DNA of 64,000 nt from an uncultured Sulfurovum sp. (GTDB lineage: Bacteria > Campylobacterota > Campylobacteria > Campylobacterales > Sulfurovaceae). Positions 18,483 to 28,055 of this stretch are shown here, in pieces; the first letter of the stretch is position 1; each line of letters starts with the position of its first letter. The notes beneath the pieces are model-generated. The model saw only the letters and a program-made list of their open reading frames with translations, did not search any database and was not told the DNA's origin. Made by a program: the position numbers and the translations under genes. The DNA is taken from assembly GCA_902727855.1 (NCBI GenBank), contig CACVAS010000117.1, forward strand, positions 124,001 to 188,000, in the 5' to 3' direction.

Positions 18483-19877
18483 TTATTTATACTTTTTCTC
18501 TACAAAATCAATTGCTTCTTCTTTTGTTAAAATCACGCCATCTATTTGTAAAGTATATACTGCATCCAATATCTCTTTGAAAAGTATAGACGGTTTGAAT
18601 CCCAAGTCAATGAGGTCACGCCCTTGTAGTAGATGTGCCAATGGTTTATTTATGACTTTTAACGCTTTAGATTTTTCTAGTAGCCACTCTCCTGCATGGT
18701 ATATACCTGCCAAGGACTCCTTGGTAGTACGTCCTAAAAAGTCTGCTTTAGCGACCACAATAAGTTCTTCAATGTTAACTTTTGTCGCTAGTCTACGTAT
18801 GGCTGATGCTTTGGACTTTGCTGCATAAAACTGAGAAGGTTTCAAATGATGTTCTACTAAAGGCAAAAGACTCTCTATGAAGTCGTGTTCATCACTTAGT
18901 CTATATATGAGATTCTTTGTTGGTACTAGTCCTGCTTCCTCATGACCTATGGCACGTATGCGACCATCATTGTCTATGGTGGTATGTGTAGCTTTACCTA
19001 AGTCATGACAAAGAATGGCAAACATCATTCGTAATTTATACTTATTATCTTGAGAGAACAAATTTGACCTACAAATCTGTACCATTTCATCTAAAGTCAT
19101 CATTGTATGTATCCATACATCTCCTTCTGGGTGCCATTTAGGAGACTGTTTAATGCCTATAAGGGCATGAAGTTCTGGAAAATACCGTTCCATGATGCCA
19201 AGCTCTTTCATGAGTTCAAACCCTAGTGAAGGCTTTTCAGACTTTAGCAGTAGCTTCTTCCACTCTATATATACACGCTCTTTAGCTAGTTCTTCAAGCA
19301 TACCTTTCTTTACCATATGTTTACACAGTACAAAAGTCTCTTTTGCTAAGTCAAACCCAAATCTAGCACAAAACTGTACTGCTCTATAGACACGTAAAGG
19401 GTCCTCTATAAACGTTTCATCATCTATATGTCTAAGTTGTTTTTGTTCTATATCTTTAAGTCCGCTAAAAGGGTCTAAAAACTTCTTTTCTTCCACATCA
19501 TAGCCAAGAGCATTGAGTGTAAAGTCTCTACGTTTAGCAGCTGTTTTAAAGTCAAGTGATCCATTGACTTCTACCTCAAACCCACGATGCCCCTCACCTA
19601 CTTTTGACTCCATACGAGGAAAAGAAAAGTCATACTCCTCTCCTTCATAACTCAACTTTAACACACCAAAGCTCTTACCCACAAGATTTACAGACCCATA
19701 CTCTTTAAGTAAAGATTCTAACGCTTCCATATGCTCAAGTCCATACACTTCTATATCTATATCTTTAAAAGGAAGTTGTAAAAAATGGTCACGTACAGCA
19801 CCACCAACTATGATGGCTTTGGCATTTTTTTTATGTAGCTTTTTGGAAATAGTTTTCAGTATTTCAGGGAGTTTCAC
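18483..19877 (-). CDS. cca: CCA tRNA nucleotidyltransferase with HD domain
   Basis: Adds or repairs the 3'-CCA of tRNAs. 464 residues: class-II nucleotidyltransferase head (IIVGGAVRDHFL, metal site DIDIEVYG, RRDFTLNALGYD), RNA-binding region (EDPLRVYRAVQFCARFGF) and an HD phosphohydrolase domain (LCHDLGKATHTT) that in homologues has 2',3'-cyclic phosphatase activity. It is preceded by a separate minus-strand pair (nuclease/phosphatase and cardiolipin-synthase genes). Confidence 0.94.
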   Translation of the reverse strand: MKLPEILKTISKKLHKKNAKAIIVGGAVRDHFLQLPFKDIDIEVYGLEHMEALESLLKEYGSVNLVGKSFGVLKLSYEGEEYDFSFPRMESKVGEGHRGFEVEVNGSLDFKTAAKRRDFTLNALGYDVEEKKFLDPFSGLKDIEQKQLRHIDDETFIEDPLRVYRAVQFCARFGFDLAKETFVLCKHMVKKGMLEELAKERVYIEWKKLLLKSEKPSLGFELMKELGIMERYFPELHALIGIKQSPKWHPEGDVWIHTMMTLDEMVQICRSNLFSQDNKYKLRMMFAILCHDLGKATHTTIDNDGRIRAIGHEEAGLVPTKNLIYRLSDEHDFIESLLPLVEHHLKPSQFYAAKSKASAIRRLATKVNIEELIVVAKADFLGRTTKESLAGIYHAGEWLLEKSKALKVINKPLAHLLQGRDLIDLGFKPSILFKEILDAVYTLQIDGVILTKEEAIDFVEKKYK

Positions 19878-19914
19878 GGTGAATTCTTTTTAGTATATTA
19901 TAACTAGTTTAGAC

Positions 19915-20664
19915 TCAACCTTCTTCATTTACTTTTTTAAATGTGGCAAATAATGGGTTGTGGTCAGAGAGTGAAGGTACTTTCTCTGAGGAGTATGCTT
20001 GAAGTTCTAATCCTCTATAGAAAATAAAATCTAAATGGTTACCCATAAAGGATTTAATGTGATCGTCTTGCTCAAATGGTACAGAGTGGAGGTTTAATTT
20101 TTGTCTTAAAAGATGTAACTTTTGCATACGTACTTTATTCCATGTGTTAAAATCTCCAGCAACTATCATCGCACCTTCGTGGTCTTGCATAAGCGTTAAA
20201 AAACGTTCTAGTTCTCTGTTGTACCCTTGATTTTCTCGAAAGTTAATGGCATGAACATTGAGTATGAGTAGTGGTGTGCCATCATCAAAACGGTAGTGAC
20301 TTACGAGTAAACTTTTATGAGGTCCCCAAAGGCTCTCTCTGCCCTCAGATAAGTAGGCATTTGCATGTTGTGATGCAGCTTTTGAGGCAGTCAAGACTCC
20401 ATAAAACCTTCCTTTAATTTCTAAATTTGCTGCAGCATCAAAGGCAAAGTTTGGCAGTGTAAAATGTTGATTGTCTCGAAAACTAGCTTCTTGAAAAAGC
20501 ATAAAATCATATGTATTTTCTTTCTTCAGTAGGTATTTTTTTAGTGCACTATTTTTACAATTATTCTTATGTACATTCCAACAGAGTACACCAAAAGTTT
20601 GGGGTACATGACTTTCACATTCAAATAAACAAGAGCTATGATGAAGAATAGAAGGTACAAACAT
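19915..20664 (-). CDS. Endonuclease/exonuclease/phosphatase family protein
   Basis: 249 residues with the DNase-I-like fold motifs: LCWNVHKNN, MLFQEASFRD (catalytic Glu), ILNVHAINF, IVAGDFNTWNK (metal-binding Asp/Asn) and LSDHNPLFA (catalytic His). No signal peptide. It overlaps the upstream cardiolipin-synthase gene by one base (ATG within the stop), so the two are one transcript. The substrate may be a phospholipid head group or nucleic acid; sequence cannot decide. Confidence 0.82.
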   Translation of the reverse strand: MFVPSILHHSSCLFECESHVPQTFGVLCWNVHKNNCKNSALKKYLLKKENTYDFMLFQEASFRDNQHFTLPNFAFDAAANLEIKGRFYGVLTASKAASQHANAYLSEGRESLWGPHKSLLVSHYRFDDGTPLLILNVHAINFRENQGYNRELERFLTLMQDHEGAMIVAGDFNTWNKVRMQKLHLLRQKLNLHSVPFEQDDHIKSFMGNHLDFIFYRGLELQAYSSEKVPSLSDHNPLFATFKKVNEEG

Positions 20665-22073
20665 TAGAGTATAGGGGCAAACACTTTCATGATATTTTCA
20701 ACACCTTCACGTACTCTAGAAGGTGGTTGAATGTTCCTAGTACCCTCACAGATAAGTGACTCCATCCAAATCTCTATATGTTTTTGTGTCTCTACTGAGT
20801 CTATAAAGGTTACCACCTCATAGTTGAAAAAAAGACTACGATTGTCCATATTGACAGAACCAACCATACTTTTGTCATCATCTATGAGCATAGCTTTTGC
20901 ATGGAGTACTCTATTTTCATACAGTATAACATCTACACCAATGTCATGTAACTCACGAATGTAAGGCATACGTACAATGTCTACAAACAGGTGATCTGAC
21001 TCTTTAGGTGTAATGAGCTTCACTTCTACGCCTTTACGGTGTGCAATGATTAATGCTTGCATGATATTCTCATCGGGTATAAAATAAGGTGTAACCATCC
21101 AGATGCGTTTTTTGGCATTATAAAAAGCATTGAGTAGTGCTTCATAAAGTCCATCAGATGGTATATCTGGTCCAGAAGGCACCACTTGTAATATATTTTC
21201 TCCAGAGTATTCTTTTTTAGTAGGTAAAATACAAATCTCTTCTTCTTTTACAGCATAACACCAGTCACTATGAAATATGTGGTAAAAATGTATGACAGAT
21301 GGGCCAGTAAGTAAATAGAGTAAACCTTTGTAACGATTTGAAGTACTTTTTGAAGTACTTTTTTCTCCCATATAGGCATTGCTTAGGTTCATACCTCCAC
21401 TAATCACTCTAGTTTGGTCAAACAAATAAATTTTTCTATGATTTCTTAAACTAATATAGTTTAAATAGGGTTTTTTAAACAAAGAAGTAAAAAAGGCAAC
21501 TTCTCCTCCATATCTTTTAAGTTCGGCAAAATTTTTTTGATTTAGATAGACAGCTAACGAACCAACAGTATCAAGCAATAAGCGTACCTTAACACCCTCT
21601 TGGGCTTTTCTTACCAATGCTTCTAAAATTACATGGGTACTCTCATCAAATTGGAATTCATAGGTACATATATCTATACTTTTCTCTGCTTTCTCAATCT
21701 CTTCTAACATAATGTTATAAGCTTCTCTATCATCTGTAATAAGTTGAAATGTATTGTGACGTGTGGCAGAAGGTATACCATTTTTTTCCGATAGATTAAA
21801 GATACTATGTTCAAAGCTTGTTACATTATAGTCTTGATTAGACATCTCATTATGAAAATCAACATAACGTTTATGGTACCTCTCTTTACGTGCTCCGATG
21901 AGAAAATAAAATGGCACAGCAATAAAAGGTAGAAAAATAACAGAAGTAATCCACGCCACCATACTTGTAGGAGAACGCTTTTGATAAAGAATATGCCCTA
22001 AAGCAATGAAAACAAACATAGCACCCAATAAAAGCAATAGATAGGTGATAATAAGTTGAGAAGATGTAATCAT
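20664..22073 (-). CDS. cls: Cardiolipin synthase-like phospholipase D protein
   Basis: Membrane enzyme that condenses phosphatidylglycerol (or PE) to cardiolipin. 469 residues: two N-terminal membrane helices (LIITYLLLLLGAMFVFIAL and SMVAWITSVIFLPFIAVPF) and two PLD repeats. The first HKD motif is NHRKIYLFDQT followed by SGGMN, the second HAKAMLIDDD followed by GSVNMDNRS. Length and layout match bacterial Cls. Confidence 0.93.
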   Translation of the reverse strand: MITSSQLIITYLLLLLGAMFVFIALGHILYQKRSPTSMVAWITSVIFLPFIAVPFYFLIGARKERYHKRYVDFHNEMSNQDYNVTSFEHSIFNLSEKNGIPSATRHNTFQLITDDREAYNIMLEEIEKAEKSIDICTYEFQFDESTHVILEALVRKAQEGVKVRLLLDTVGSLAVYLNQKNFAELKRYGGEVAFFTSLFKKPYLNYISLRNHRKIYLFDQTRVISGGMNLSNAYMGEKSTSKSTSNRYKGLLYLLTGPSVIHFYHIFHSDWCYAVKEEEICILPTKKEYSGENILQVVPSGPDIPSDGLYEALLNAFYNAKKRIWMVTPYFIPDENIMQALIIAHRKGVEVKLITPKESDHLFVDIVRMPYIRELHDIGVDVILYENRVLHAKAMLIDDDKSMVGSVNMDNRSLFFNYEVVTFIDSVETQKHIEIWMESLICEGTRNIQPPSRVREGVENIMKVFAPIL

Positions 22074-22144
22074 AATGCCAAATCCTTCATGTAGTAGATT
22101 ATAACATAAGTGCTAGTTTTATAGTAGACAGCTATAATATATAC

Positions 22145-22924
22145 ATGATAAAAAACTTAAATACAAATCATTTTAGCTTGGTACTTTCTGGTGGTGGTGC
22201 CTTGGGTATAGCACATCTTGGTATCATCGCTGATCTTGAAAAATCACATATCATGCCTAGTGAAATAGTAGGTACAAGTATGGGTGGTATTATTGGTGCA
22301 TGTATGGCTATAGGTCTTAAAGAGTCTGAGATTTATGCACATATAAAGGCGTTTGCTTCTATACATAAATGGGTCTCTTTTTCATTTAAAGGAAATGCTA
22401 TTATTGACAATTATAAAATAGAAAAGATATTTGACAGCATATTTGCCAATAGAAAAATGAGTGAAACCATGATTCCTCTAAAGCTTATAGCCACACATTT
22501 AGCTAGTGGTGAAAAAAAGGTTTTTGATACGAGTGATGATATTACAATCAAAGATGCACTACTTTCTACCATGGCGATTCCAGGTATATTTAAAGAGCAT
22601 AAGGTCAATGAAGATATTTATGTCGATGGGTTTCTTTGTGAGAACTTGGGTATTAACGAAGCCAGTTTCGATGATATATTGGCAGTTGATGTTTTAGGAA
22701 GTAATGCTTATTCAAACCAAATGCCTGACAATTTTTTTAAAACATCCAATGTCATAGATATGTTTGAAAAGTCTATACGTTTATTGATACTAAATCAAAG
22801 CAGACTACATATGAGACATTCAAATAAAAATATTGTACTCATAGAACCTACGACTAGAGCGTATAATACATTTCACTTCCATAAATACAAAGAATTAAGA
22901 GAACTTGGACTCAATTTAATATAA
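22145..22924 (+). CDS. Patatin-like phospholipase
   Basis: 259-residue serine lipase of the patatin family (RssA-like). The oxyanion loop GGGALGIAHLG lies at about residues 16-26, the nucleophile in GTSMGG (about 42) and the dyad Asp in YVDGFLCENLG (about 158). No signal peptide, so it probably acts on the cytosolic membrane face. It is divergent from cls, with 71 bases between starts. Confidence 0.9.
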   Translation: MIKNLNTNHFSLVLSGGGALGIAHLGIIADLEKSHIMPSEIVGTSMGGIIGACMAIGLKESEIYAHIKAFASIHKWVSFSFKGNAIIDNYKIEKIFDSIFANRKMSETMIPLKLIATHLASGEKKVFDTSDDITIKDALLSTMAIPGIFKEHKVNEDIYVDGFLCENLGINEASFDDILAVDVLGSNAYSNQMPDNFFKTSNVIDMFEKSIRLLILNQSRLHMRHSNKNIVLIEPTTRAYNTFHFHKYKELRELGLNLI

Positions 22925-22951
22925 TATTTAATAATATCAAGGACAGATATC

Positions 22952-24112
22952 ATGATAGAACACGGCTATACTTATCTTGCTACACTCACACTCATAGCTT
23001 CTATAGTCGTATATAGTGAACATAAAACAAATCATAAGATGTTTGCTTATCTACCCTCTATTGTCATAATCTATTTTATGGTCATGTTAGCCTCCACATT
23101 TGGACTTTGGGAAAAAACAGCGTCCATCAATAGCACCTATAAAACGCTAAAGTCTAACCTCTTACCTGCGATGATATTTCTTATGTTACTACTCGCAGAT
23201 ATGCGTGAAATAGTGAAACTAGGTAAGAAGATGTTACTTACATTTTTTGTCGCATCTGCTAGTATAGCCCTAGGGTTTGTTGGTATGTTTGCACTCTTAC
23301 ACACTTCTTTTGAACCTGAGGCATGGAAGCCATTTGCTGCACTCTCAGGCTCATGGATGGGAGGTACTGCAAATATGGTGGCCATACAAGGTGCATTAAA
23401 CTTGCCAGACTCGGCTATGGGTTATACCCTGCTTATAGACTCTATAGACTATGCCATATGGGTGATGATACTCTTAGCCCTAGTTCCTTTTGCAAAGAGG
23501 TTTAATGTCTGGACTAAAGCAGATACTTCTGTCATTGACAATGTGGCTGAGCGTTTATCACAAAAGGAAAAGAGTAAAAAACCGATAGATTTTGCTTCTT
23601 TATTTATCTTGCTGGGTAGTGCTTTGTTTGTCTCTGCTTTGGCACAGAATCTCTCTTCATTTTTACCTACAACCTCTTTTTTAACGACTACAACATGGAT
23701 AGTGATTATTGCAACACTCGCTGGTATACTCTTTGCTATGACACCTCTAGCAAAGATAGCTGGATCTTCTGAACTTGCCAATATGATGCTCTATCTTATT
23801 GTAGCGCTTATTGCTAGCCGTGCAAACTTTACAGAGCTTAGTGAAGCACCACTCTATATTTTTGCAGGATTTATAATCATTTTCATTCATGTCATGATTA
23901 TGGTCATTTTTGCAAAACTGTTTAAGTTAGACCTCTTTAGTTTAGGTGTTGCTTCTCTAGCCAACATTGGGGGTGTAGCCTCTGCACCTATTCTTGCTTC
24001 TGCCTATTCAAAAGCACTGATTCCCATAGGTATTCTTATGGCAATGATGGGGTATATATTAGGTACATTTGGAGGACTAATGGTAGGAAAAGTTTTACAG
24101 ATGATAGCATAA
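22952..24112 (+). CDS. DUF819 family membrane protein
   Basis: 386 residues with about ten membrane segments. Family patterns are LSGSWMGGTANMVAIQ, the polar DSIDYAIWVMILLALVPF segment and a second glycine-rich half LANIGGVASAPILASAYSK, giving the inverted-repeat look of a secondary transporter. Substrate unknown. It starts 28 bases after the patatin gene with AAGGA before the ATG, so co-transcription is likely. Confidence 0.85.
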   Translation: MIEHGYTYLATLTLIASIVVYSEHKTNHKMFAYLPSIVIIYFMVMLASTFGLWEKTASINSTYKTLKSNLLPAMIFLMLLLADMREIVKLGKKMLLTFFVASASIALGFVGMFALLHTSFEPEAWKPFAALSGSWMGGTANMVAIQGALNLPDSAMGYTLLIDSIDYAIWVMILLALVPFAKRFNVWTKADTSVIDNVAERLSQKEKSKKPIDFASLFILLGSALFVSALAQNLSSFLPTTSFLTTTTWIVIIATLAGILFAMTPLAKIAGSSELANMMLYLIVALIASRANFTELSEAPLYIFAGFIIIFIHVMIMVIFAKLFKLDLFSLGVASLANIGGVASAPILASAYSKALIPIGILMAMMGYILGTFGGLMVGKVLQMIA

Positions 24113-24184
24113 GGCACCACTGGTTCACAATCCTCTCACAAATTTATTTTAAGATGTTTTAACATTTAAAATAAAGGATCAAAA

Positions 24185-24787
24185 ATGAAACTACTCTTAA
24201 AAAGCACAGTGTCAACATTGGCATTATTCCTACTCTTTAGCTTAGCATCACAAGCACAATCGCACATGCAACACCCTTCAAAAAAAATGATGAGTGAAAA
24301 ACAGATAAAAAAGATGGATAGAAAACACAAAAAACATAAAGCTACGCGAAGAAGTTTTAAAAGTCAACAAGAGTTTTTACATAAACGAAAAAGACTTTCA
24401 AACAATACCCATACAAAACATATGGATTCAAATTCACGCTTCAATCATGGTAAGCATTACAACCAATCAAACAACGGTTATAAAAAGCCTATGCCAAGAC
24501 AACGTGGATATAGACATTTTAAAAGAGGTTGGATGTTAGCGTATCGTTATGATAGAGCTTCATTTTATGACTCAGAAGGTTTTTACTATGGGTACTTTAA
24601 CCGTCATGGATATTATTTCGAAGATACATTCTATAGATATGATAGATTTTATAGTTATCGAGACAGGGTAAGGGGTCGTGGGCTGTTTGATAATAACTAC
24701 TACATGCCAAGTGCCTGTAGAAAGTATGGTTTTTGTAATAAGAGAGAGAACAACTATGGGTACGCACCCAATCATAGAACATGGTAA
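24185..24787 (+). CDS. Exported basic, Tyr/Arg-rich protein
   Basis: 200 residues, not recognised. A strong signal peptide (STVSTLALFLLFSLASQAQA-type, cleavage after SQA) precedes a very basic Lys/His-rich middle (about 30-95). The C-terminal domain is dense in Tyr, Arg and Phe (RGWMLAYRYDRASFYDSEGF, then NRHGYYFEDTFYRYDRFY, ending CRKYGFC). The two cysteines near the end could pair. The 3' 320 bases and the following REPIN are copied at 27617-28087, in frame with another exported gene. Confidence 0.65.
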   Translation: MKLLLKSTVSTLALFLLFSLASQAQSHMQHPSKKMMSEKQIKKMDRKHKKHKATRRSFKSQQEFLHKRKRLSNNTHTKHMDSNSRFNHGKHYNQSNNGYKKPMPRQRGYRHFKRGWMLAYRYDRASFYDSEGFYYGYFNRHGYYFEDTFYRYDRFYSYRDRVRGRGLFDNNYYMPSACRKYGFCNKRENNYGYAPNHRTW

Positions 24788-24937
24788 CGCATACTTCAAC
24801 ACATATGAGTTGATATCTGTAGGGTGTTGTACCCTTACAACACCGATAATGTGAATGATGATGAAATTAAAATTTATGAACCTATTTGGGCTTTTGGTGT
24901 TGTGAGGGCACAACACCCTACGGCTTAAGTACTTAAA
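24469..24937. repeat. Duplicated block, copy A
   Basis: 469 bases nearly identical to 27617-28087. It covers the C-terminal coding part of the Tyr/Arg-rich gene, its stop, and the REPIN behind it, ending in the palindrome TTAAGTACTTAA. Copy B differs by scattered substitutions and by two extra bases (GA) in a run of GA repeats, which shifts its reading frame. Confidence 0.9.
24819..24921. repeat. REPIN, inverted pair of REP hairpins, copy A
   Basis: The left arm reads GTAG, then GGTGTTGT, a six-base loop and ACAACACC. The right arm has the same eight-base stem with loop GAGGGC and ends in CTAC. Each arm is thus a hairpin with a GTAG foot, the layout of REP sequences mobilised by RAYT transposases, and the two face each other about 50 bases apart. 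It follows the stop of the Tyr/Arg-rich gene by 31 bases and may also protect its mRNA end. Confidence 0.75.
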
Positions 24938-25029
24938 ATTAAGGGTCAGGAACTAAATCCTAAATATGCTTTGTTATACGTATTGTCAATAGAAGATAAT
25001 GAGACTCTTGGATTGATTGATGCTTAGCT

Positions 25030-25356
25030 TTAAATACGCTTTTTAATATCTGACCAACCATCCATTCTAAAACCATGAACACTTTTTACACATTCTTTTA
25101 AACCTTCTATTGTAGATAATTCAGCAACAGCATCAAATATAGAATCTATATCATCTTTATCTTCTGTTCTGTACACAGAACCTTGAAGTCTTATAAAACC
25201 TGCTCTATACATAGCATCTTCTACTTCTTTATATACATTGGTAAGTCTTGATGTGGCTTTTTTTAAAGCTTCCATTTCATCTAGTTCAGGAAACTTTTCT
25301 TTTATGAAGTCTTTATAGCAATTTGTATCTATATCAAAAGCAATTCCGTAAGCCAT
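25030..25356 (-). CDS. vapD: VapD family endoribonuclease-like protein
   Basis: 108 residues resembling VapD, a Cas2-like ferredoxin-fold ribonuclease. MAYGIAFDIDTN at the start matches the usual first strand, and AGFIRLQGSVYRTED the second. It is a little longer than the Helicobacter VapD that I recall. No antitoxin gene (VapX-like) is adjacent; it stands alone between the REPIN and the calcium-repeat gene. Role in persistence or plasmid stability is only known from homologues. Confidence 0.8.
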   Translation of the reverse strand: MAYGIAFDIDTNCYKDFIKEKFPELDEMEALKKATSRLTNVYKEVEDAMYRAGFIRLQGSVYRTEDKDDIDSIFDAVAELSTIEGLKECVKSVHGFRMDGWSDIKKRI

Positions 25357-25462
25357 GCATAAAACCTTTATTATTAGAAAATATATAACAGTAATTATAT
25401 CACAAGTATTTTACGTGATAGTTAAAAATATGGTTGTTGTCGTTACGGCGTCACCCGAACCC

Positions 25463-25476
25463 TTTAAGTACTTAAA
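25463..25476. promoter_or_regulatory. Palindrome TTTAAGTACTTAAA
   Basis: A perfect 14-base palindrome 50 bases before the ATG of the calcium-repeat gene. Its 12-base core TTAAGTACTTAA also closes both duplicated blocks (24925-24936 and 28075-28086). It could be an operator or simply part of a mobile sequence. Confidence 0.35.
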
Positions 25477-25525
25477 GTAATCTTTAGTTATACTCTTTGC
25501 AACAATTTATCACAAAGGTCATGCT

Positions 25526-26089
25526 ATGTTTAAACGTTTGGTATTTTCTGCACTTCTTTTGTCTGCTACACAAGGTTACGCTCAAGTGCCACAAGATGCC
25601 CTCATAACCATTGCTACCTACGCAGAAGATGCTAACACTCCTCCTACACTAGAAGACTACCATTATGCCAACATAGCAGATGTAGGTAGCCACAATCTCC
25701 ATGCCATCAATGCCAAAGTCAAAGCCCTCTCTTTTAAAGATGTAGATACCCAAGCCGAAGTACAAAACCTCGTAGACGCATACAATCAAATGATAGCTTC
25801 TGTGATGGGGATAGTGACTAGTCATATATTGACACCAGTCGATACCGATGGAGATGGAGTGCCAGACATCAACGACGCGTTCCCAAACAACGCAGGGGAA
25901 ACAACGGATAGTGACGGAGACGGAACAGGAGACAACGGTGACGCGTTTCCAAACGACCCGAACGAAAATGCAGATAGTGACGGAGATGGAGTAGGAAACA
26001 ACGCTGATGCCCGACCAAATGACCCGAATATTACGGAGTGTAATACATTTCCAGACGGTAACGGAGGAACAGTAGAAGTTTGTTACTAA
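25526..26089 (+). CDS. Exported protein with thrombospondin type-3-like calcium repeats
   Basis: 187 residues. Signal peptide (RLVFSALLLSATQGYA), a helical region of about 80 residues (YANIADVGSHNLHAINAKVKALS), then three tandem Asp-rich repeats: DTDGDGVPDINDAFPN, DSDGDGTGDNGDAFPN and DSDGDGVGNNADARPN. These are calcium-binding thrombospondin type-3 repeats. The tail FPDGNGGTVEVCY ends in a lone Cys-Tyr. It probably works outside the cell or at the outer membrane. A strong terminator follows directly. Confidence 0.75.
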   Translation: MFKRLVFSALLLSATQGYAQVPQDALITIATYAEDANTPPTLEDYHYANIADVGSHNLHAINAKVKALSFKDVDTQAEVQNLVDAYNQMIASVMGIVTSHILTPVDTDGDGVPDINDAFPNNAGETTDSDGDGTGDNGDAFPNDPNENADSDGDGVGNNADARPNDPNITECNTFPDGNGGTVEVCY

Positions 26090-26092
26090 ATT

Positions 26093-26126
26093 AAAAAAGC
26101 CAGAAAATTATTTTTCTGGCTTTTTT
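26093..26126 (+). terminator. Rho-independent terminator
   Basis: AAAAAAGCCAGAAAA, loop TTA, TTTTCTGGCTTTTTT forms a near-perfect hairpin with a T-run just after the stop at 26089. The A-run on the left makes it able to act in both directions. It separates the calcium-repeat gene from the next exported protein. Confidence 0.9.
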
Positions 26127-26174
26127 GGTAGTATATGTGTATAATGAGACTATATATACATAAAAACCCCTCGT

Positions 26175-28055
26175 ATGATTCAGAAAATAATACAGCCTTT
26201 TTTGGTTTTGGTAGTTACTCTTTTTTTTCTACTCGTTTCTTCTGGAACCTCTTTAGCCTCCGCTTCTTGTTATAGTACCTCTGGTCCATTTTCAAAATCT
26301 CCTGCTAATGTTGCTTTTATTGGATCAAATAAGGATTTGTCAGGTCATGCTATAAACACTGTAAGCAATAATTTTACATGGGAGTATTTTGTTATATTAC
26401 CTGGAAAAAACTTATGTATAACTCATGAATTTTCCGATACCGTAAAAGTTACTGCTATTAATCAATCAACAAAAACCATTACCTATAGTGCCGTATGTGA
26501 CAAACCAGGCGGTGGGACTGTGGTGCAAGGAAATTCGTATACGCAATCGGTTACCGGAGGAACCAAAACTTTTACTTGTCAAAGTGATTGGACTTTTTTG
26601 GAAAGTTTGAGCTGTAATTCAACACACCACAAAAATGCAAGCAACACCGCGTGTGTGAGTAATACAAAAATCTGTACTTATGGTACAGATGCTTCATATC
26701 CAAATCATGCCGCTACTGCACAAAAAACTTGGAATAGTGCCTCAAATAGTTGGGGAAGCTGTGTGGCAACCGCATGTGAAACAAGTCGTGGTTTCAAGCT
26801 TGTTAATGGTGCGTGTAAAGGAGACTACACATTGGCAAATGATTCCTATACTGACACGAATAAACAAATAGTAATTACTTCGTCACCAGTAATTCTTGAT
26901 GTGATGGATAATGATGACCAAAAACAATATCCAACTAATTGGACAGCTGGAGGAAATTGGGCATGGAAAATTGGGCAAATTTCCAACCTCAACAGTTGTT
27001 TTACTGCAGAAAAAGAGGGAGATGATGAAATAAAAATTTCTAGGTTTGGTACTGGCGCCAAGTGTAAGGTAGGGACTAATTATACGCTCAAATATTCTAT
27101 AGTCGAGCCATCATATGTGGCATGGTGTGATGGAAATGCTATAAGCAGTAACTCAGGGAGTACTATTTTACAAGAGCAAGGATGTGGATTTTATCCATAT
27201 ACAGCCGAGAGAGATGTGCTTTTTTCAGGGGAAACTCTTAATCGGCCTGCTTCTACCCATGAGCATGGAAAAATGTGTAAAGCGTCGGTAAAAAACTTTA
27301 CTAATTGTAACGACGCAACCGATGAGTTGGCTCCAGGTTTTGCTACGGTAACCATCAAATTTAAATGTCCATCGGGACAACACAATGACGGAAACGGGGC
27401 ATGTGTTTCCAATACACAGCAATGTACTCCAGCAAATGCAATAACAAATAGTGGAACGCAAACATGGAGCGGAAGTGCTTGGGGAAGCTGTACAGGGTTT
27501 ACCTGTGGTGCCAATTACAATCCATTAACAAACAGTTGCCAACTCAAATGTGCAGCTGGAAAATATAGAAATGGTGGGAGTTGTGTAGATGTAGAAACGG
27601 GGAAGTATTCTCTTATAAACAACGGTTATAAAAAGTCTATGCCAAGACAACGTGGATATAGACATTTTAAAAGAGGTTGGATGTTAGCGTATCGTTATGA
27701 TAGAGCTTCATTTTATGACTCAGAAGGTTTTTACAATGGCTACTTTAACCGCCATGGATACTATTTCGAAGATACATTCTATAGATATGATAGATTTTAT
27801 AGTTTTAAAGACAGGGTAAGAGGTCGTGGTTTATTTGATAATAACTACTACATGCCAAGTGCCTGTAGAAAGTATGGTTTTTGTAATAAGAGAGAGAGAA
27901 CAACTATGGGTACGCACCCAATCATAGAACATGTTAACGCATATATCAACACATATGAGTTGATATCTATAGGGTGTTGTACCCTTACAACACCGATTGA
28001 GTTGATAAATATGAAATTAAAATTTATAAACCTATTTGGGCTTTTGGTGTTGTGA
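26175..28055 (+). CDS. Cysteine-rich exported protein with a grafted C-terminus (chimera)
   Basis: 626 codons. Signal peptide (FLVLVVTLFFLLVSSGTSLASA). The ectodomain (about 30-480) has many cysteines and at least two related modules, each with QKTW or QTW, WGSC and a following Cys (CTYGTDASYPN to ATAC; CTPANAITNSG to GFTC), and ends CAAGKYRNGGSCVDV. At codon about 482 (NNGYKKS) the sequence switches in frame to the C-terminus of the Tyr/Arg-rich gene at 24185. A two-base insertion then throws it into another frame, so the last about 50 residues (TTMGTHPIIEHVN onward) run through former non-coding DNA and the REPIN. It is probably a damaged adhesin-like gene. Confidence 0.6.
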   Translation: MIQKIIQPFLVLVVTLFFLLVSSGTSLASASCYSTSGPFSKSPANVAFIGSNKDLSGHAINTVSNNFTWEYFVILPGKNLCITHEFSDTVKVTAINQSTKTITYSAVCDKPGGGTVVQGNSYTQSVTGGTKTFTCQSDWTFLESLSCNSTHHKNASNTACVSNTKICTYGTDASYPNHAATAQKTWNSASNSWGSCVATACETSRGFKLVNGACKGDYTLANDSYTDTNKQIVITSSPVILDVMDNDDQKQYPTNWTAGGNWAWKIGQISNLNSCFTAEKEGDDEIKISRFGTGAKCKVGTNYTLKYSIVEPSYVAWCDGNAISSNSGSTILQEQGCGFYPYTAERDVLFSGETLNRPASTHEHGKMCKASVKNFTNCNDATDELAPGFATVTIKFKCPSGQHNDGNGACVSNTQQCTPANAITNSGTQTWSGSAWGSCTGFTCGANYNPLTNSCQLKCAAGKYRNGGSCVDVETGKYSLINNGYKKSMPRQRGYRHFKRGWMLAYRYDRASFYDSEGFYNGYFNRHGYYFEDTFYRYDRFYSFKDRVRGRGLFDNNYYMPSACRKYGFCNKRERTTMGTHPIIEHVNAYINTYELISIGCCTLTTPIELINMKLKFINLFGLLVL